A program made the translations under genes and the position numbers. Shown here one piece after another: positions 17,469 to 26,950 of a stretch of DNA of 64,000 nucleotides (positions are counted from its first letter, which is position 1; each line of letters begins with the position of its first letter). Source of the DNA: an uncultured Bacillota bacterium (lineage in GTDB: Bacteria > Bacillota > Clostridia > Peptostreptococcales > Anaerovoracaceae); assembly GCA_927441425.1 (NCBI GenBank), contig CAKMKG010000002.1, positions 29,994-93,993 on the forward strand, in the 5' to 3' direction. Under the pieces are notes generated by a model. It did no database searches. It saw only the letters and a list, made by a program, of their open reading frames with translations, and was not told the origin of the DNA.

Positions 17469-18347
17469 TCAGATCAGGCCATATACAGCCAGTTCTCTCC
17501 GTATCGTTTCCAAGGATTTTTCATCGGGCGGGCAGAGGGGGAGGCGATACTCCAACTCAATTTTACCCATCAGATTCAGTGCTGCCTTTACCGGGATTGG
17601 ATTAACTTCGATGAACATAGCATCAATCAAATGTTTCATGTCCAGCTGCAGCTTGCCGGCTGCTTTTGTTTCACCGGAAAGATACTTCATGACCATCGTG
17701 TGGGTATCCCTTGGAACAATATTAGCAACCGTTGATATGACACCGATTCCGCCTACTGACAGCAGGGGAACAATCATATCGTCATTGCCGGAATAAAGAT
17801 TGAAATCCTCCCCGATACATTTTGCGATTTCGACAACCTGAGAGATATTGCCGCTTGCTTCCTTGATCCCCACGATATTAGGGTGCTGAGACAGTTCAAA
17901 TACAGTAGAAGGGCTTATATTCACACCAGTCCTTGATGCAACCGAGTAAATAATGATAGGAATTTGCACTGCGTCTGCAATTTTGGTATAGTGCTGAATA
18001 AGCCCTTTTTGTGTGCATTTGTTGTAATATGGAGTTACCAGCAATAAGCCATCTGCGCCTAAGCCTTCCATTTCCTTGGACATATAGACAGCATGTGCTG
18101 TGTCATTGCTTCCGGCCCCTGCGATGACCGGAACTCTTCCATTTGCTTTTTCGACAGCATACCGAACAGTCTCAATATGTTCTTTATCATTAAGTGTAGA
18201 AGCTTCGCCGGTGGTTCCGCAAATGATAATTGCGTCAATCTCCTGAGAGATCTGCCAGTCAATCAGCTGACCCAGGCTGGGAAAGTCAACCTCCCCGTCT
18301 TTAAACGGAGTAACAATTGCAACACCTGCACCTGTGAAGAGTGTCAT
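17469..18347 (-). CDS. dapA: 4-hydroxy-tetrahydrodipicolinate synthase
   Basis: DapA condenses pyruvate with aspartate semialdehyde at the branch point to lysine, peptidoglycan diaminopimelate and, in spores, dipicolinate. It has 292 residues. The Schiff-base Lys162 lies in VGIKEASGN and the catalytic Tyr134 in IIYSVASRTG. The GTTGEASTL motif that binds pyruvate is at residues 44-52. AAGGATG lies upstream of the ATG. It sits between asd (104 bases upstream) and dapB (76 bases downstream). Confidence 0.96.
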   Translation of the reverse strand: MTLFTGAGVAIVTPFKDGEVDFPSLGQLIDWQISQEIDAIIICGTTGEASTLNDKEHIETVRYAVEKANGRVPVIAGAGSNDTAHAVYMSKEMEGLGADGLLLVTPYYNKCTQKGLIQHYTKIADAVQIPIIIYSVASRTGVNISPSTVFELSQHPNIVGIKEASGNISQVVEIAKCIGEDFNLYSGNDDMIVPLLSVGGIGVISTVANIVPRDTHTMVMKYLSGETKAAGKLQLDMKHLIDAMFIEVNPIPVKAALNLMGKIELEYRLPLCPPDEKSLETIRRELAVYGLI

Positions 18348-18451
18348 GAAGACTCACATCCTTCTTACCTTAATTATTCAATTTTCACTTTTCTCTGGTT
18401 CTTTCTACTATTTTATGAGTATTCTTCTTTATTATTAATGCTACTATTTTT

Positions 18452-19447
18452 CTATTGTTTGATCAATACTTCTGCAATTTGTACCGTATTGGTGGCAGCG
18501 CCTTTTCGGATATTATCCGCTACAACCCAAAGGTTTATTCCATTTTCAACGCTGAAATCTCTTCGGACTCTTCCAACAAAGACTTCATCTTTTCCCGCAG
18601 CATCTCTCGCAAGAGGGTAAACGGAATTTTCTAGATCATCCTGCAGGACGATGCCAGGTGCTTCTAATAGCAGTTTTTTCACGTCTTCGATTTCAAAAGG
18701 TTTTTTCAACTCCACATTGACGGATTCGCTATGGGAATCAAACACGGGAACACGAACCGTGGTGGCGGTTATTTTAAGTGTGTCATCTCCGAGGATCTTC
18801 CGTGTCTCGTTGACCATCTTCATCTCTTCCTTTGTATAACCGTTTTCCAGAAATACATCAATCTGAGGCAGGCAATTCCCGGCAATAGCGTGGGGATAAG
18901 CTTCCTTGATGTCATTGCCCTTCAAACCTTCTTTAAGATCATTGATTCCCTTTACGCCCGAGCCGGATACGGCCTGATACGTTGAATAAACAATACGCTT
19001 AATTCCGTATTTATCATAGAGCGGCTTTAAAGCAACCACTGCCTGAATCGTGGAGCAGTTAGGATTCGCAATGATACCTTTATTCCATTTGATATCTTCC
19101 GGGTTTACCTCCGGTACCACGAGGGGCACTTCCTTATCCATTCTCCATGCGCTGCTGTTGTCAACAACGACCACACCCTTGGAGGCAGCGATGGGTGCAA
19201 ACTTCAAGCTGATGGATGCGCCCGCCGAAAATAGAGCAATGTCAATCGGCTTGTCAAAGGATTTCTCTGTTAATTCCTCAACAATATAGTCCTTGCCCTT
19301 AAAGGTAATTGTGGTGCCGGCAGACTTTGCTGACGCCATTATATATAGATTTTCAAAAGGAAAATTTCTTTCCTCAAGTACCTTTAGAAATGTGCTGCCA
19401 ACAACTCCGGTTGCGCCAACGATAGCTAAATTTGGTTTTTTGTTCAT
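18452..19447 (-). CDS. asd: Aspartate-semialdehyde dehydrogenase
   Basis: Asd reduces aspartyl phosphate to the semialdehyde, feeding the lysine, threonine and methionine branches. The 331-residue protein has the NADP loop GATGVVG at residues 11-17 and the catalytic Cys131 in ANPNCSTIQ. GGAGG stands before the ATG. It is the first gene of the minus-strand cluster, divergent from ftsK; no lysine-riboswitch-sized leader can be fitted. Confidence 0.96.
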   Translation of the reverse strand: MNKKPNLAIVGATGVVGSTFLKVLEERNFPFENLYIMASAKSAGTTITFKGKDYIVEELTEKSFDKPIDIALFSAGASISLKFAPIAASKGVVVVDNSSAWRMDKEVPLVVPEVNPEDIKWNKGIIANPNCSTIQAVVALKPLYDKYGIKRIVYSTYQAVSGSGVKGINDLKEGLKGNDIKEAYPHAIAGNCLPQIDVFLENGYTKEEMKMVNETRKILGDDTLKITATTVRVPVFDSHSESVNVELKKPFEIEDVKKLLLEAPGIVLQDDLENSVYPLARDAAGKDEVFVGRVRRDFSVENGINLWVVADNIRKGAATNTVQIAEVLIKQ

Positions 19448-19680
19448 GATTTTATCCTCCTATATGTGCACTTATAATTCTCAAACAAACAGAGTATCCG
19501 GCACATCTGTTTGATTAAAAAAGAATACCATAAAATTTTATAATTATAATATTATATACCATTTCAAGAGGAATGTTTAAACTATTTTTGTGCTTTTGAA
19601 TACTTTTTTTTCTGCAAAATTGTGGTATAATTAGAAACGTATGAATAAATCAAAAGGCGATAGGTAAGAGGTAATACTTT
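19448..19680. promoter_or_regulatory. Divergent asd/ftsK promoter region
   Basis: On the plus strand an extended -10 element TGGTATAAT is at 19623-19631, about 50 bases before ftsK, with no good -35. In the asd leader, CAAACAGA (19487-19494) and TCTGTTTG (19507-19514) form an 8-bp hairpin with a 12-base loop about 40 bases before the asd start. The AT-rich stretch 19525-19565 probably holds the asd promoter. Confidence 0.5.
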
Positions 19681-22218
19681 ATGGTCGATGAGAAGAAAAG
19701 ACGGGGGAGACCTCCCGGAACGAAGAATAAACAGAAAAGCAAAGACGAAACCACTAAAGTTGCGGCAGGGAACAAGCTGAAGGATGAAATCTGGGCCATT
19801 GTAATTCTGGCATTAGGCATATTTTTGGTCGTTTCCCTTCAAACAGAAGCGGCAGGTCAATTCGGTCATATCATCTCCAGAGTCTTAAAGGGCAGTTTTG
19901 GATTCATCGCTTATGTGCTGCCATATTATTTGATTCTATACGGCTTATTGCTTTTCGCCAAGCGTACCGCACATATCAGTGGCCGCTCCTTACTCTTTCT
20001 TTTTTTGATTTTTCTTATGTTAACCTTACTCAATTCCGCTCAGTATCTGGGCGCAGATACAAGCTATAACTTTTCGTTCCAGTTTATCGGACAGATGTAC
20101 CAGCTTGGCACTGAATTGAAAACAGGCGGAGCCTTCGGCATGGCTGCGGGATATCTCCTCGTGAAAGTCATAGGAATGATCGGATTGTACATACTATCCA
20201 TCGTAGTGATCCTCATCTCGGTTATGATCGTGATCAATACACCTGTATCCCAATTCTTTGACACCATGAAGGCGAAGAGAGAAGCGAAAAAGCTGGCCGA
20301 AAGCTCCGATACCATCGGAGTGATCCCATCAACACAACCTGCGACCGACCCTTCCGTGAAAGGAGTCGGCAAAAGCGCCGCCAACACAGAGAAGGTCATA
20401 ACCGGTCATGATACACTACATCCTTTTGAGAAGAAAGAGTACAAGCATAACACCATGGAACTACCCGTTATAGAGCAGTTTCCTGTGCATATTGGCCCCA
20501 TGACGGAGAATCAGATAAAAATACTGGATTACATGAAAGATGATGAGCTATTTGAAAAAGCAGGTCAGGACAATGGCCGAAACGGGATGGGTCTGGAAGA
20601 AATCGCGTCGTCGGAACCAGGAATGGGGCTCGACGGAAGCCAAAAACCGATGGACGAACATGCAGACATTACAGGTGGGGGAGCCTTAGCCAAGCCGTTG
20701 GCCACTCACGTGACGAAGGAAGAAATATCCGCTAAAAGGGAAGAGCTTCATATTAAAACAGAAGGGGCTTCGCAAAAACCGTTTCAGCTTCCCCCCATCG
20801 AATTATTATCAAAAGGGCCAAATACCAATGTTCTGGGTGAAAATGAAGGTCTAAAAGCAAAAGCATCCAAGCTTGAACAGACATTGCGTGATTTTAATGT
20901 AAACGCCAAGGTGGTTCAGGTTACAAAAGGGCCGGCAGTTACGAGATATGAAATACAACCAAACACGGGTGTTAAAGTAAGTAGTATCGTCCGGCTTGCC
21001 GATGATATTGCATTAAATCTAGAAGCGAAAAGTATTCGTATTGAGGCACCGATCCCCGGTAAAGCTGCAGTGGGAATCGAAGTGGAAAATGAACGGGTTA
21101 ATCTCGTTGCAATTAGAGAAATTATTGAATCCAGCGAATATAAGACGGCTAAATCAAAGATTACTTTCGCCGTAGGAAAGGATATTTCAGGTAAATCCAT
21201 CGTATCAGACTTAAAAAGCATGCCACATTTGCTCATTGCAGGGTCTACCGGTTCAGGCAAAAGTGTATGCATCAACAGCATCATCATCAGTATGCTATAT
21301 CGAGCAAAACCGGATGAAGTAAAATTTGTCCTAATCGATCCGAAGGTTGTTGAGCTAGGAAATTACAACGGAATCCCACATCTACTGATCCCGGTGGTCA
21401 CTGAGCCAAGCAAGGCTGCCGCTGCACTGAATTGGGCTGTGGCGGAAATGACTGATCGATATAAAAAGTTTGCGGAGGAAGGCGTCAGAGATCTGGAATC
21501 ATTTAATATCAGTGTCAAGAAAAAGGATGAAAACGAACGCTTCCTGCCTCAGATCGTGATTATTATTGACGAGCTTGCAGATCTTATGATGGCAGCGCCA
21601 TCTCAGGTTGAAGAATCCATTTGCAGATTGGCTCAAATGGCAAGAGCCGCAGGAATGCATCTGATCGTTGCGACACAAAGACCTTCTGTCGATATTATAA
21701 CGGGAGTAATCAAAGCGAATATTCCTTCCAGAATCGCATTTGCTGTATCTTCACAATTTGATTCAAGAACAATACTGGATATGGCAGGTGCCGAAAAGCT
21801 GGTTGGAAAAGGGGACATGCTGTTTAATCCAATGGGGATGGCAAAACCGTTTCGAGTGCAGGGAACCTTTATTTCCGACTCGGAAGTACATAAAGTAATC
21901 GAATTTGTAAAGAAACAATCACCGGATGCAGAATATGCCCACGATGTAATCCATAGCATCGAAAGAGTACAGACCTCATCAAACGAGGATGACGCCGACG
22001 AACTGCTTTCTGATGCAATCGAAACCGTTGTCAGAGCGGAGCAGGCTTCCGTATCTATGCTCCAGAGGCGATTCCGCATCGGTTACAACAGAGCCGCCAG
22101 GCTCATCGACATGATGGAATCAAGGGGAATTATCGGACCTTCAGACGGAAGCAGACCGAGAAGAGTCCTGATGACCGAAGATGAGTTTTTGGGACTTTCC
22201 GCAACTGCGGAAGAATAA
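19681..22218 (+). CDS. ftsK: DNA translocase FtsK/SpoIIIE
   Basis: This membrane-anchored ATPase pumps chromosomal DNA across the division or sporulation septum. The 845-residue protein has a basic N-terminus (RRGRPPGTKNK, an AT-hook-like motif), four hydrophobic segments at about residues 35-190, a linker, the RecA-like motor with Walker A GSTGSGKS at 521-528 and Walker B IIIDELADLMM, and a C-terminal winged-helix gamma domain. With one copy visible I cannot say whether it serves vegetative division, sporulation or both. GGTAAGAGG precedes the ATG. Confidence 0.94.
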   Translation: MVDEKKRRGRPPGTKNKQKSKDETTKVAAGNKLKDEIWAIVILALGIFLVVSLQTEAAGQFGHIISRVLKGSFGFIAYVLPYYLILYGLLLFAKRTAHISGRSLLFLFLIFLMLTLLNSAQYLGADTSYNFSFQFIGQMYQLGTELKTGGAFGMAAGYLLVKVIGMIGLYILSIVVILISVMIVINTPVSQFFDTMKAKREAKKLAESSDTIGVIPSTQPATDPSVKGVGKSAANTEKVITGHDTLHPFEKKEYKHNTMELPVIEQFPVHIGPMTENQIKILDYMKDDELFEKAGQDNGRNGMGLEEIASSEPGMGLDGSQKPMDEHADITGGGALAKPLATHVTKEEISAKREELHIKTEGASQKPFQLPPIELLSKGPNTNVLGENEGLKAKASKLEQTLRDFNVNAKVVQVTKGPAVTRYEIQPNTGVKVSSIVRLADDIALNLEAKSIRIEAPIPGKAAVGIEVENERVNLVAIREIIESSEYKTAKSKITFAVGKDISGKSIVSDLKSMPHLLIAGSTGSGKSVCINSIIISMLYRAKPDEVKFVLIDPKVVELGNYNGIPHLLIPVVTEPSKAAAALNWAVAEMTDRYKKFAEEGVRDLESFNISVKKKDENERFLPQIVIIIDELADLMMAAPSQVEESICRLAQMARAAGMHLIVATQRPSVDIITGVIKANIPSRIAFAVSSQFDSRTILDMAGAEKLVGKGDMLFNPMGMAKPFRVQGTFISDSEVHKVIEFVKKQSPDAEYAHDVIHSIERVQTSSNEDDADELLSDAIETVVRAEQASVSMLQRRFRIGYNRAARLIDMMESRGIIGPSDGSRPRRVLMTEDEFLGLSATAEE

Positions 22219-22249
22219 TCGAAGTACAAAATTATAAAACGAGGTAAGA

Positions 22250-23584
22250 ATGAATATATACATTGAAACACTGGGCTGTGCAAAAAATGCCAGCGACTCA
22301 GAGGTTGCAGCAGGCATTTTAGAAGCTGCAGGCCATAAGATTATCAATGATCCCGGCGAAGCCGACGGAATCATCGTGAACACTTGCGGCTTTATTAACG
22401 ATGCAAAAAAAGAATCGATCAGCAGAATCTTCGATATGACAGAATATAAGAAAAAAGGTGGAATACTCATCGTTTCCGGCTGTCTCTCCCAGCGCTACGG
22501 GGAAGCACTCTACGAAGAGATGCCGGAAGTCGATATTTTTCTTGGGGTAAACGATTATCCTTCCTTGCCAGAGATCCTGAATAACCATGTGCAGGGAAAA
22601 AGAGAGAAGTACTTTAGCATTTATGAAAAAGGCTTCCTCGAAACCGGCCGAAGAAAACGGATGAACCCATCTTTTAGTGCAACTGTAAAAATCGCCGAAG
22701 GCTGCAACAATATCTGTGCGTATTGTGTGATTCCTTCTATCAGAGGGCCTTTCCGCAGCAAAAGAATGGAAGACGTCATTTCCGAAGCACTGCAGCTTGC
22801 AGACGATGGTTGCAAGGAGCTCATTCTGATCGCACAGGATGTTACTGCCTATGGTCTGGATTTATACGGAGAACTGAAACTGGCCGCTTTGGTGAAGGAA
22901 TTGTGCAATATAGATGGTTTGCAGTGGATCCGGCTCATGTATTGCTACGAGGACCGGATTACAGATGAATTGATTGCGGTGATGGCTAATGAGGAAAAGG
23001 TCTGTCATTATATCGATATCCCGATTCAGCATGCCAGCGATAAAGTCCTGAAAGCAATGAACCGTCGTTCTACGAAGGCCTCCATTTTGGATACCCTTGC
23101 AAGGTTGAGAAACGCGATTCCCGACATCCATATCAGAACAACCTTGATCACAGGCTTCCCAGGAGAGGAAAATCAGGAGTTTGAAGAGCTTGTGGACTTT
23201 GTTGAAAGTCAGAAATTCGAACGGCTGGGAGTATTCACTTACTCCAAGGAGGAGGGCACACCTGCTGCGAAAATGAAAAAACAAGTTCGAGAAGATATCA
23301 AAAACAGAAGAAAAGATATTCTGATGACAAAACAGCTGGAGATCGCATTGTCGTCCAATGAACAAAAAATAGGAACCTTTTTAGAAGTGATCGTTGAAGA
23401 AATCGAGGAAGACGGCAGTTATGTGGGCAGAAGCCGATATGATGCTCCGGAAATTGATAATTCCGTCATTTTCTCATCGGATGTCATGTGTATGCCGGGA
23501 GATATCGTCAACGTTAGAATTACAGATGCATATGATTACGATCTGATTGGAAGAATGGAGGAAGACAATGAACCTGCCAAATAA
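22250..23584 (+). CDS. rimO: Ribosomal protein uS12 methylthiotransferase
   Basis: RimO is a radical-SAM enzyme that adds a methylthio group to an aspartate of ribosomal protein S12. The 444-residue protein has the N-terminal UPF0004 cluster cysteines (Cys10 in TLGCAKN, Cys46 in NTCGF, and one in SGCLSQRYG), the radical-SAM motif CNNICAYC and a C-terminal TRAM domain. The TLGCAKN start distinguishes it from MiaB. It overlaps pgsA by 17 bases. Confidence 0.94.
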   Translation: MNIYIETLGCAKNASDSEVAAGILEAAGHKIINDPGEADGIIVNTCGFINDAKKESISRIFDMTEYKKKGGILIVSGCLSQRYGEALYEEMPEVDIFLGVNDYPSLPEILNNHVQGKREKYFSIYEKGFLETGRRKRMNPSFSATVKIAEGCNNICAYCVIPSIRGPFRSKRMEDVISEALQLADDGCKELILIAQDVTAYGLDLYGELKLAALVKELCNIDGLQWIRLMYCYEDRITDELIAVMANEEKVCHYIDIPIQHASDKVLKAMNRRSTKASILDTLARLRNAIPDIHIRTTLITGFPGEENQEFEELVDFVESQKFERLGVFTYSKEEGTPAAKMKKQVREDIKNRRKDILMTKQLEIALSSNEQKIGTFLEVIVEEIEEDGSYVGRSRYDAPEIDNSVIFSSDVMCMPGDIVNVRITDAYDYDLIGRMEEDNEPAK

Positions 23585-24095
23585 ACTGACTATGCTCAGA
23601 ATAATAATGATTCCGGTGTTTATAATAGTCCTTATGACAGGCCACTATTACAGTTCTGCCGTCATATTTATCCTTGCCTCCGCTACGGATGCTTTGGATG
23701 GATATATCGCCAGAAAGTATGATCTAATCACGAATTTCGGCAAGATCATGGACCCACTGGCTGACAAGCTTTTGGTTATATCTGCATTGATTTGCCTGGT
23801 TGAACTAGGCGATGTAGCGGGGTGGATGGTCATTGTGATCCTCGCACGGGAGTTTACCGTAACAGGATTACGTACTGTCGCTGCTGCGCAGGGAATCGTC
23901 ATTGCTGCCGGCTGGCTGGGAAAGATCAAAACTATTCTGCAGATGATTGCAGTTCCCGCTTTACTACTTCAAAACTGGCCCTTTTCCCTCATTGGTTTCC
24001 CGTTTGCCACAATCATGCTGTGGGCTTCCGTCATCATGACCATCATTTCCGGTGTGGAATATGTTATCAAGAATAAAAGCGTTTTTTCTATGTAA
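23568..24095 (+). CDS. pgsA: CDP-diacylglycerol-glycerol-3-phosphate 3-phosphatidyltransferase
   Basis: PgsA makes phosphatidylglycerol phosphate, committing CDP-diacylglycerol to anionic phospholipid. The 175-residue membrane protein has four to five hydrophobic helices and the CDP-alcohol phosphotransferase motif, read as DALDGYIAR then GKIMDPLADK with the required Asp residues. I chose the ATG at 23568 (MNLPNKLTMLR) because GGAGG lies about seven bases before it; an in-frame start seven codons earlier is inside rimO with no site. rimO-pgsA-cinA-recA is a conserved Firmicutes order. Confidence 0.94.
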   Translation: MNLPNKLTMLRIIMIPVFIIVLMTGHYYSSAVIFILASATDALDGYIARKYDLITNFGKIMDPLADKLLVISALICLVELGDVAGWMVIVILAREFTVTGLRTVAAAQGIVIAAGWLGKIKTILQMIAVPALLLQNWPFSLIGFPFATIMLWASVIMTIISGVEYVIKNKSVFSM

Positions 24096-24119
24096 ACAGA
24101 AAGTTGAGTAACAGATCAT

Positions 24120-25361
24120 ATGAAATCAGCCATTTTAAGCGTCGGAACAGAATTACTGTTCGGACAGATTACGAACACCAATTCCGTTTTTTTATCACAG
24201 CAGCTGAACTATCTTGGAGTAGATGTCATGTATCATTATACCGTAGGGGACAATCCGAAAAGGTTAGCGGAAATGATGCGCCAGGCGTTCACAGACTGCG
24301 ATTTGATCATCACAACCGGTGGTCTTGGACCGACCCAGGACGATTTAACAAAGGAAATCGCTGCTGAAGTTCTGCATGACGAGCTTGTGCTGCATGAAGA
24401 CACGCTAAACGAGCTGGAAGACTATTTCAAAAGAATAAACCGAATCATGACGGAAAACAACAAGAAGCAGGCCTATCTGCCGTCCAGAGCCATCATGTTT
24501 GATAATGACGCCGGCACCGCCCCGGGCTTTGCTTTGGAGGAAAACGGGAAAACCATCATTTGCCTGCCCGGACCGCCGCGGGAAATGACCAGAATGTTCG
24601 AACGGAAGGTGAAACCATATTTAGAAGAAAAATCCGAAAGTATTATTTATTATCAAATGCTTAGAACCTTCGGCATCGGTGAATCGATGCTGGAAACCGA
24701 ACTCCAACATTGGATCGACGGTCAGACGGATCCAACTCTTGCAACCTATGCAAAAGAAGGGGAGGCCTGTCTGCGAATCACGTCAAAGCGCGGAACCATG
24801 GCAGAGGCAAAAGCAGCCGTAGAGGATATGATTGGGAAGGTCAGCCAAAAGATTGGGCAATATGTCTACAGCTATAACGACGAAGAATACTATCAAGTTG
24901 TCGGTAAAAAACTGATCGATCAGAAGATATCCACCTCCAGCGCAGAATCCTGCACCGGTGGATTGTTCGCCCAGACTATGACCGAAGTGCCCGGAATCTC
25001 CTCCGTATATGATAGAGGTTTTATCACCTATAGCAATCAAGCGAAGATGGAAGAGCTGGGCGTGAAAGCGGAAACACTTGAGAAATACGGGGCAGTCAGT
25101 GAAGAAACTGCCATCGAAATGGCCGAAGGCGTCAAGAAGGTTACCGGAAGTCGGCTTTGCATCTCCGTTACCGGAATTGCAGGACCTGACGGAGGCACCG
25201 AGGAAAAGCCTGTAGGCTTGGTTTACATTTGCGCGATCCTAGATGATCAACGGATCAGCAAGGAATATAAAATCAGAAATGTCAGCAGAAAATGGAACAG
25301 AAACTATACTGTTTTGTGCATGTTGGATATGATCAATCATCTGATCGACAAGAGGCAGTGA
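24120..25361 (+). CDS. cinA: CinA-family nicotinamide-nucleotide amidohydrolase
   Basis: The 413-residue protein has two domains: an N-terminal molybdopterin-binding-like COG1058 domain (TTGGLGPTQDD near residues 61-71) and a C-terminal NMN deamidase domain with SAESCTGG and ISVTGIAGPDGGTEEKPVG. The family recycles NMN; the competence link is historical. Its stop codon is part of the stem of the downstream terminator, so termination directly abuts the gene. Confidence 0.93.
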   Translation: MKSAILSVGTELLFGQITNTNSVFLSQQLNYLGVDVMYHYTVGDNPKRLAEMMRQAFTDCDLIITTGGLGPTQDDLTKEIAAEVLHDELVLHEDTLNELEDYFKRINRIMTENNKKQAYLPSRAIMFDNDAGTAPGFALEENGKTIICLPGPPREMTRMFERKVKPYLEEKSESIIYYQMLRTFGIGESMLETELQHWIDGQTDPTLATYAKEGEACLRITSKRGTMAEAKAAVEDMIGKVSQKIGQYVYSYNDEEYYQVVGKKLIDQKISTSSAESCTGGLFAQTMTEVPGISSVYDRGFITYSNQAKMEELGVKAETLEKYGAVSEETAIEMAEGVKKVTGSRLCISVTGIAGPDGGTEEKPVGLVYICAILDDQRISKEYKIRNVSRKWNRNYTVLCMLDMINHLIDKRQ

Positions 25362-25377
25362 AATCACTGCTTTTTTT
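25355..25377 (+). terminator. Rho-independent terminator after cinA
   Basis: GCAGTG (25355-25360) pairs with CACTGC (25365-25370) with an AAAT loop and seven T. The stem includes the cinA stop codon and separates recA from the upstream operon. Confidence 0.88.
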
Positions 25378-25527
25378 CTTAAGTGCCCCAATATAAGAAA
25401 TAAATAATTTGTAAGGAATATATTTACATTTATATTATAATATGTTATTCTTTGTCATGGAAGCTATGGTTTTATAATTATAGCATTGAATCAGAGGAAT
25501 CCCCCTCAATGATTGTAAAAATAATGC

Positions 25528-25556
25528 TTGACCGACGATGTGAATTGTATTATCAT
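25528..25556 (+). promoter_or_regulatory. Sigma-A promoter of recA
   Basis: TTGACC (25528-25533) and TATCAT (25551-25556) are 17 bases apart and lie 73 bases before the recA start. Confidence 0.75.
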
Positions 25557-25560
25557 AGCA

Positions 25561-25578
25561 ATAGAACAAATGTTCTAT
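25561..25578 (+). promoter_or_regulatory. LexA (SOS) box of recA
   Basis: ATAGAACAAATGTTCTAT is an 18-base near-perfect palindrome containing GAAC-N4-GTTC, the Gram-positive LexA consensus. It lies four bases after the -10 element, over the expected transcription start. Confidence 0.88.
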
Positions 25579-25628
25579 ATGGGAAACGAACACTTTTAAT
25601 AGGAATACATAATAGGAGGATTTTACAC

Positions 25629-26672
25629 ATGGGTATCAATAAAGAGGATAAGCAAAAAGCGTTAGAAGCCGCAATGCTCCAGATACAAAAGCAATTCGGA
25701 AAAGGCTCTATCATGAAGCTTGGTGATGAAGCAGCGAATATGGGGATTGAATCCATTCCCACCGGAGCTGTCAGTTTAGATATCGCCACCGGTATCGGCG
25801 GCATTCCCCGTGGAAGAATTGTTGAAATTTTCGGGCCGGAATCCTCAGGTAAAACAACACTTACTCTGCACATCATTGCGGAAGCGCAGAAGATGGGAGG
25901 GAAAGCTGCCTTTATCGATGCAGAGCATGCTCTAGATCCCGAATATGCAAGAAACCTTGGCGTAGATGTAAATGAACTTCTGGTATCCCAGCCGGATACA
26001 GGAGAACAGGCTCTGGAAATTTGTGAAATGCTGGTCCGCAGTAATGCGATCGATGTTGTGGTTATCGACTCAGTTGCTGCGTTGGTACCGAGAGCGGAAA
26101 TCCAAGGAGAAATGGGAGACAGCCATGTTGGCCTTCAGGCCCGTCTCATGTCACAGGCACTGAGAAAGCTTGCAGGCGCCATCAGTAAGTCCAACACTTC
26201 GGCAATTTTTATCAATCAGCTTCGTGAAAAGGTAGGAATTATGTTCGGCAACCCTGAGGTAACTACAGGCGGAAGAGCACTCAAATTCTATTCCTCCATG
26301 CGGCTCGATGTGAGAAGGATTGAAAGCATTAAGTCCGGCGATGCCGTTTTGGGCAACCGTACCCGTGTAAAGGTTGTTAAAAATAAGGTCGCGCCTCCCT
26401 TTAAGCAGGCAGAATTTGATATCATGTACGGCCAGGGAATATCCAGAGAAGGAGATGTACTGGATTGTGCAGTGGAAGCCAAAATTGTGGAAAAGGCAGG
26501 TTCGTGGTACAGCTTTAATGGAGACCGTATCGGTCAGGGCAGAGAAAATGTCAAAGCGTTCCTGTCGAGCAACAAAGAAATCATGGCTCAGATCGAAGAA
26601 CGCTTGATCGGAAGCATGAAAGCTCTGCCGCCTTTAATCGTCGATGAGGACGGCGTGATCATCGAGGACTAA
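25629..26672 (+). CDS. recA: DNA recombinase RecA
   Basis: RecA forms filaments on single-stranded DNA for recombination and triggers LexA self-cleavage. The 347-residue protein has Walker A GPESSGKT at residues 69-76 and the [15 protein letters not shown] loop. I start at ATG 25629 ([12 protein letters not shown]) with AGGAGG upstream; a frame open from 25452 would translate the promoter and LexA box and is rejected. Confidence 0.98.
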   Translation: MGINKEDKQKALEAAMLQIQKQFGKGSIMKLGDEAANMGIESIPTGAVSLDIATGIGGIPRGRIVEIFGPESSGKTTLTLHIIAEAQKMGGKAAFIDAEHALDPEYARNLGVDVNELLVSQPDTGEQALEICEMLVRSNAIDVVVIDSVAALVPRAEIQGEMGDSHVGLQARLMSQALRKLAGAISKSNTSAIFINQLREKVGIMFGNPEVTTGGRALKFYSSMRLDVRRIESIKSGDAVLGNRTRVKVVKNKVAPPFKQAEFDIMYGQGISREGDVLDCAVEAKIVEKAGSWYSFNGDRIGQGRENVKAFLSSNKEIMAQIEERLIGSMKALPPLIVDEDGVIIED

Positions 26673-26742
26673 AGGTTTATTCGATGCCCTTTGGCAGGAT
26701 GATTCACTGTCATCTGAAATAATTAAATATCCTAAAAAATTT

Positions 26743-26788
26743 CATCTCAAGTTTCGATTCCAATCTGAATCTCTTGAGGTGTTTTTTT
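26743..26788 (+). terminator. Rho-independent terminator after recA
   Basis: CATCTCAAG (26743-26751) pairs with CTTGAGGTG (26773-26781), with inner GATTC/GAATC pairing, followed by seven T. Confidence 0.9.
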
Positions 26789-26851
26789 ATGCTGCCGAAC
26801 TTTAGTGTAATTCGAAGCTGGCGTGAATATAAGAATAATATATTTTACCTA

Positions 26852-26880
26852 TTGAAATAAAGACAAAGATATAGTACAAT
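26852..26880 (+). promoter_or_regulatory. Sigma-A promoter of the rbs operon
   Basis: TTGAAA (26852-26857), 17 bases, TACAAT (26875-26880), immediately upstream of the operator palindrome. Confidence 0.75.
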
Positions 26881-26883
26881 ATG

Positions 26884-26922
26884 GTTAAACGTTTAACTAA
26901 ATCGTTTAACTAATGGTTTAAC
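26884..26922 (+). promoter_or_regulatory. RbsR operator: palindrome and GTTTAAC repeats
   Basis: GTTAAACGTTTAAC (26884-26897) is a perfect 14-base palindrome with the central CG typical of LacI-family operators. GTTTAAC then recurs at 26904-26910 and 26916-26922, giving three direct copies 12-13 bases apart. The site begins four bases after the -10, so binding should block initiation; autorepression is the likely logic. Confidence 0.75.
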
Positions 26923-26950
26923 GAACTTAATCGTAAAGGAAGTATCGAAA

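Noticed and set aside
19448..19680. Lysine riboswitch before asd
   Set aside because: The asd leader is too short and lacks the conserved multi-helix core; only one 8-bp hairpin is seen.
22862..23365. A 167-codon minus-strand frame inside rimO
   Set aside because: It is antisense to the radical-SAM and TRAM parts of rimO and has no independent support.
25452..25628. An N-terminally extended RecA beginning at 25452
   Set aside because: The extension would translate the promoter and LexA box; AGGAGG and the family N-terminus fix the start at 25629.
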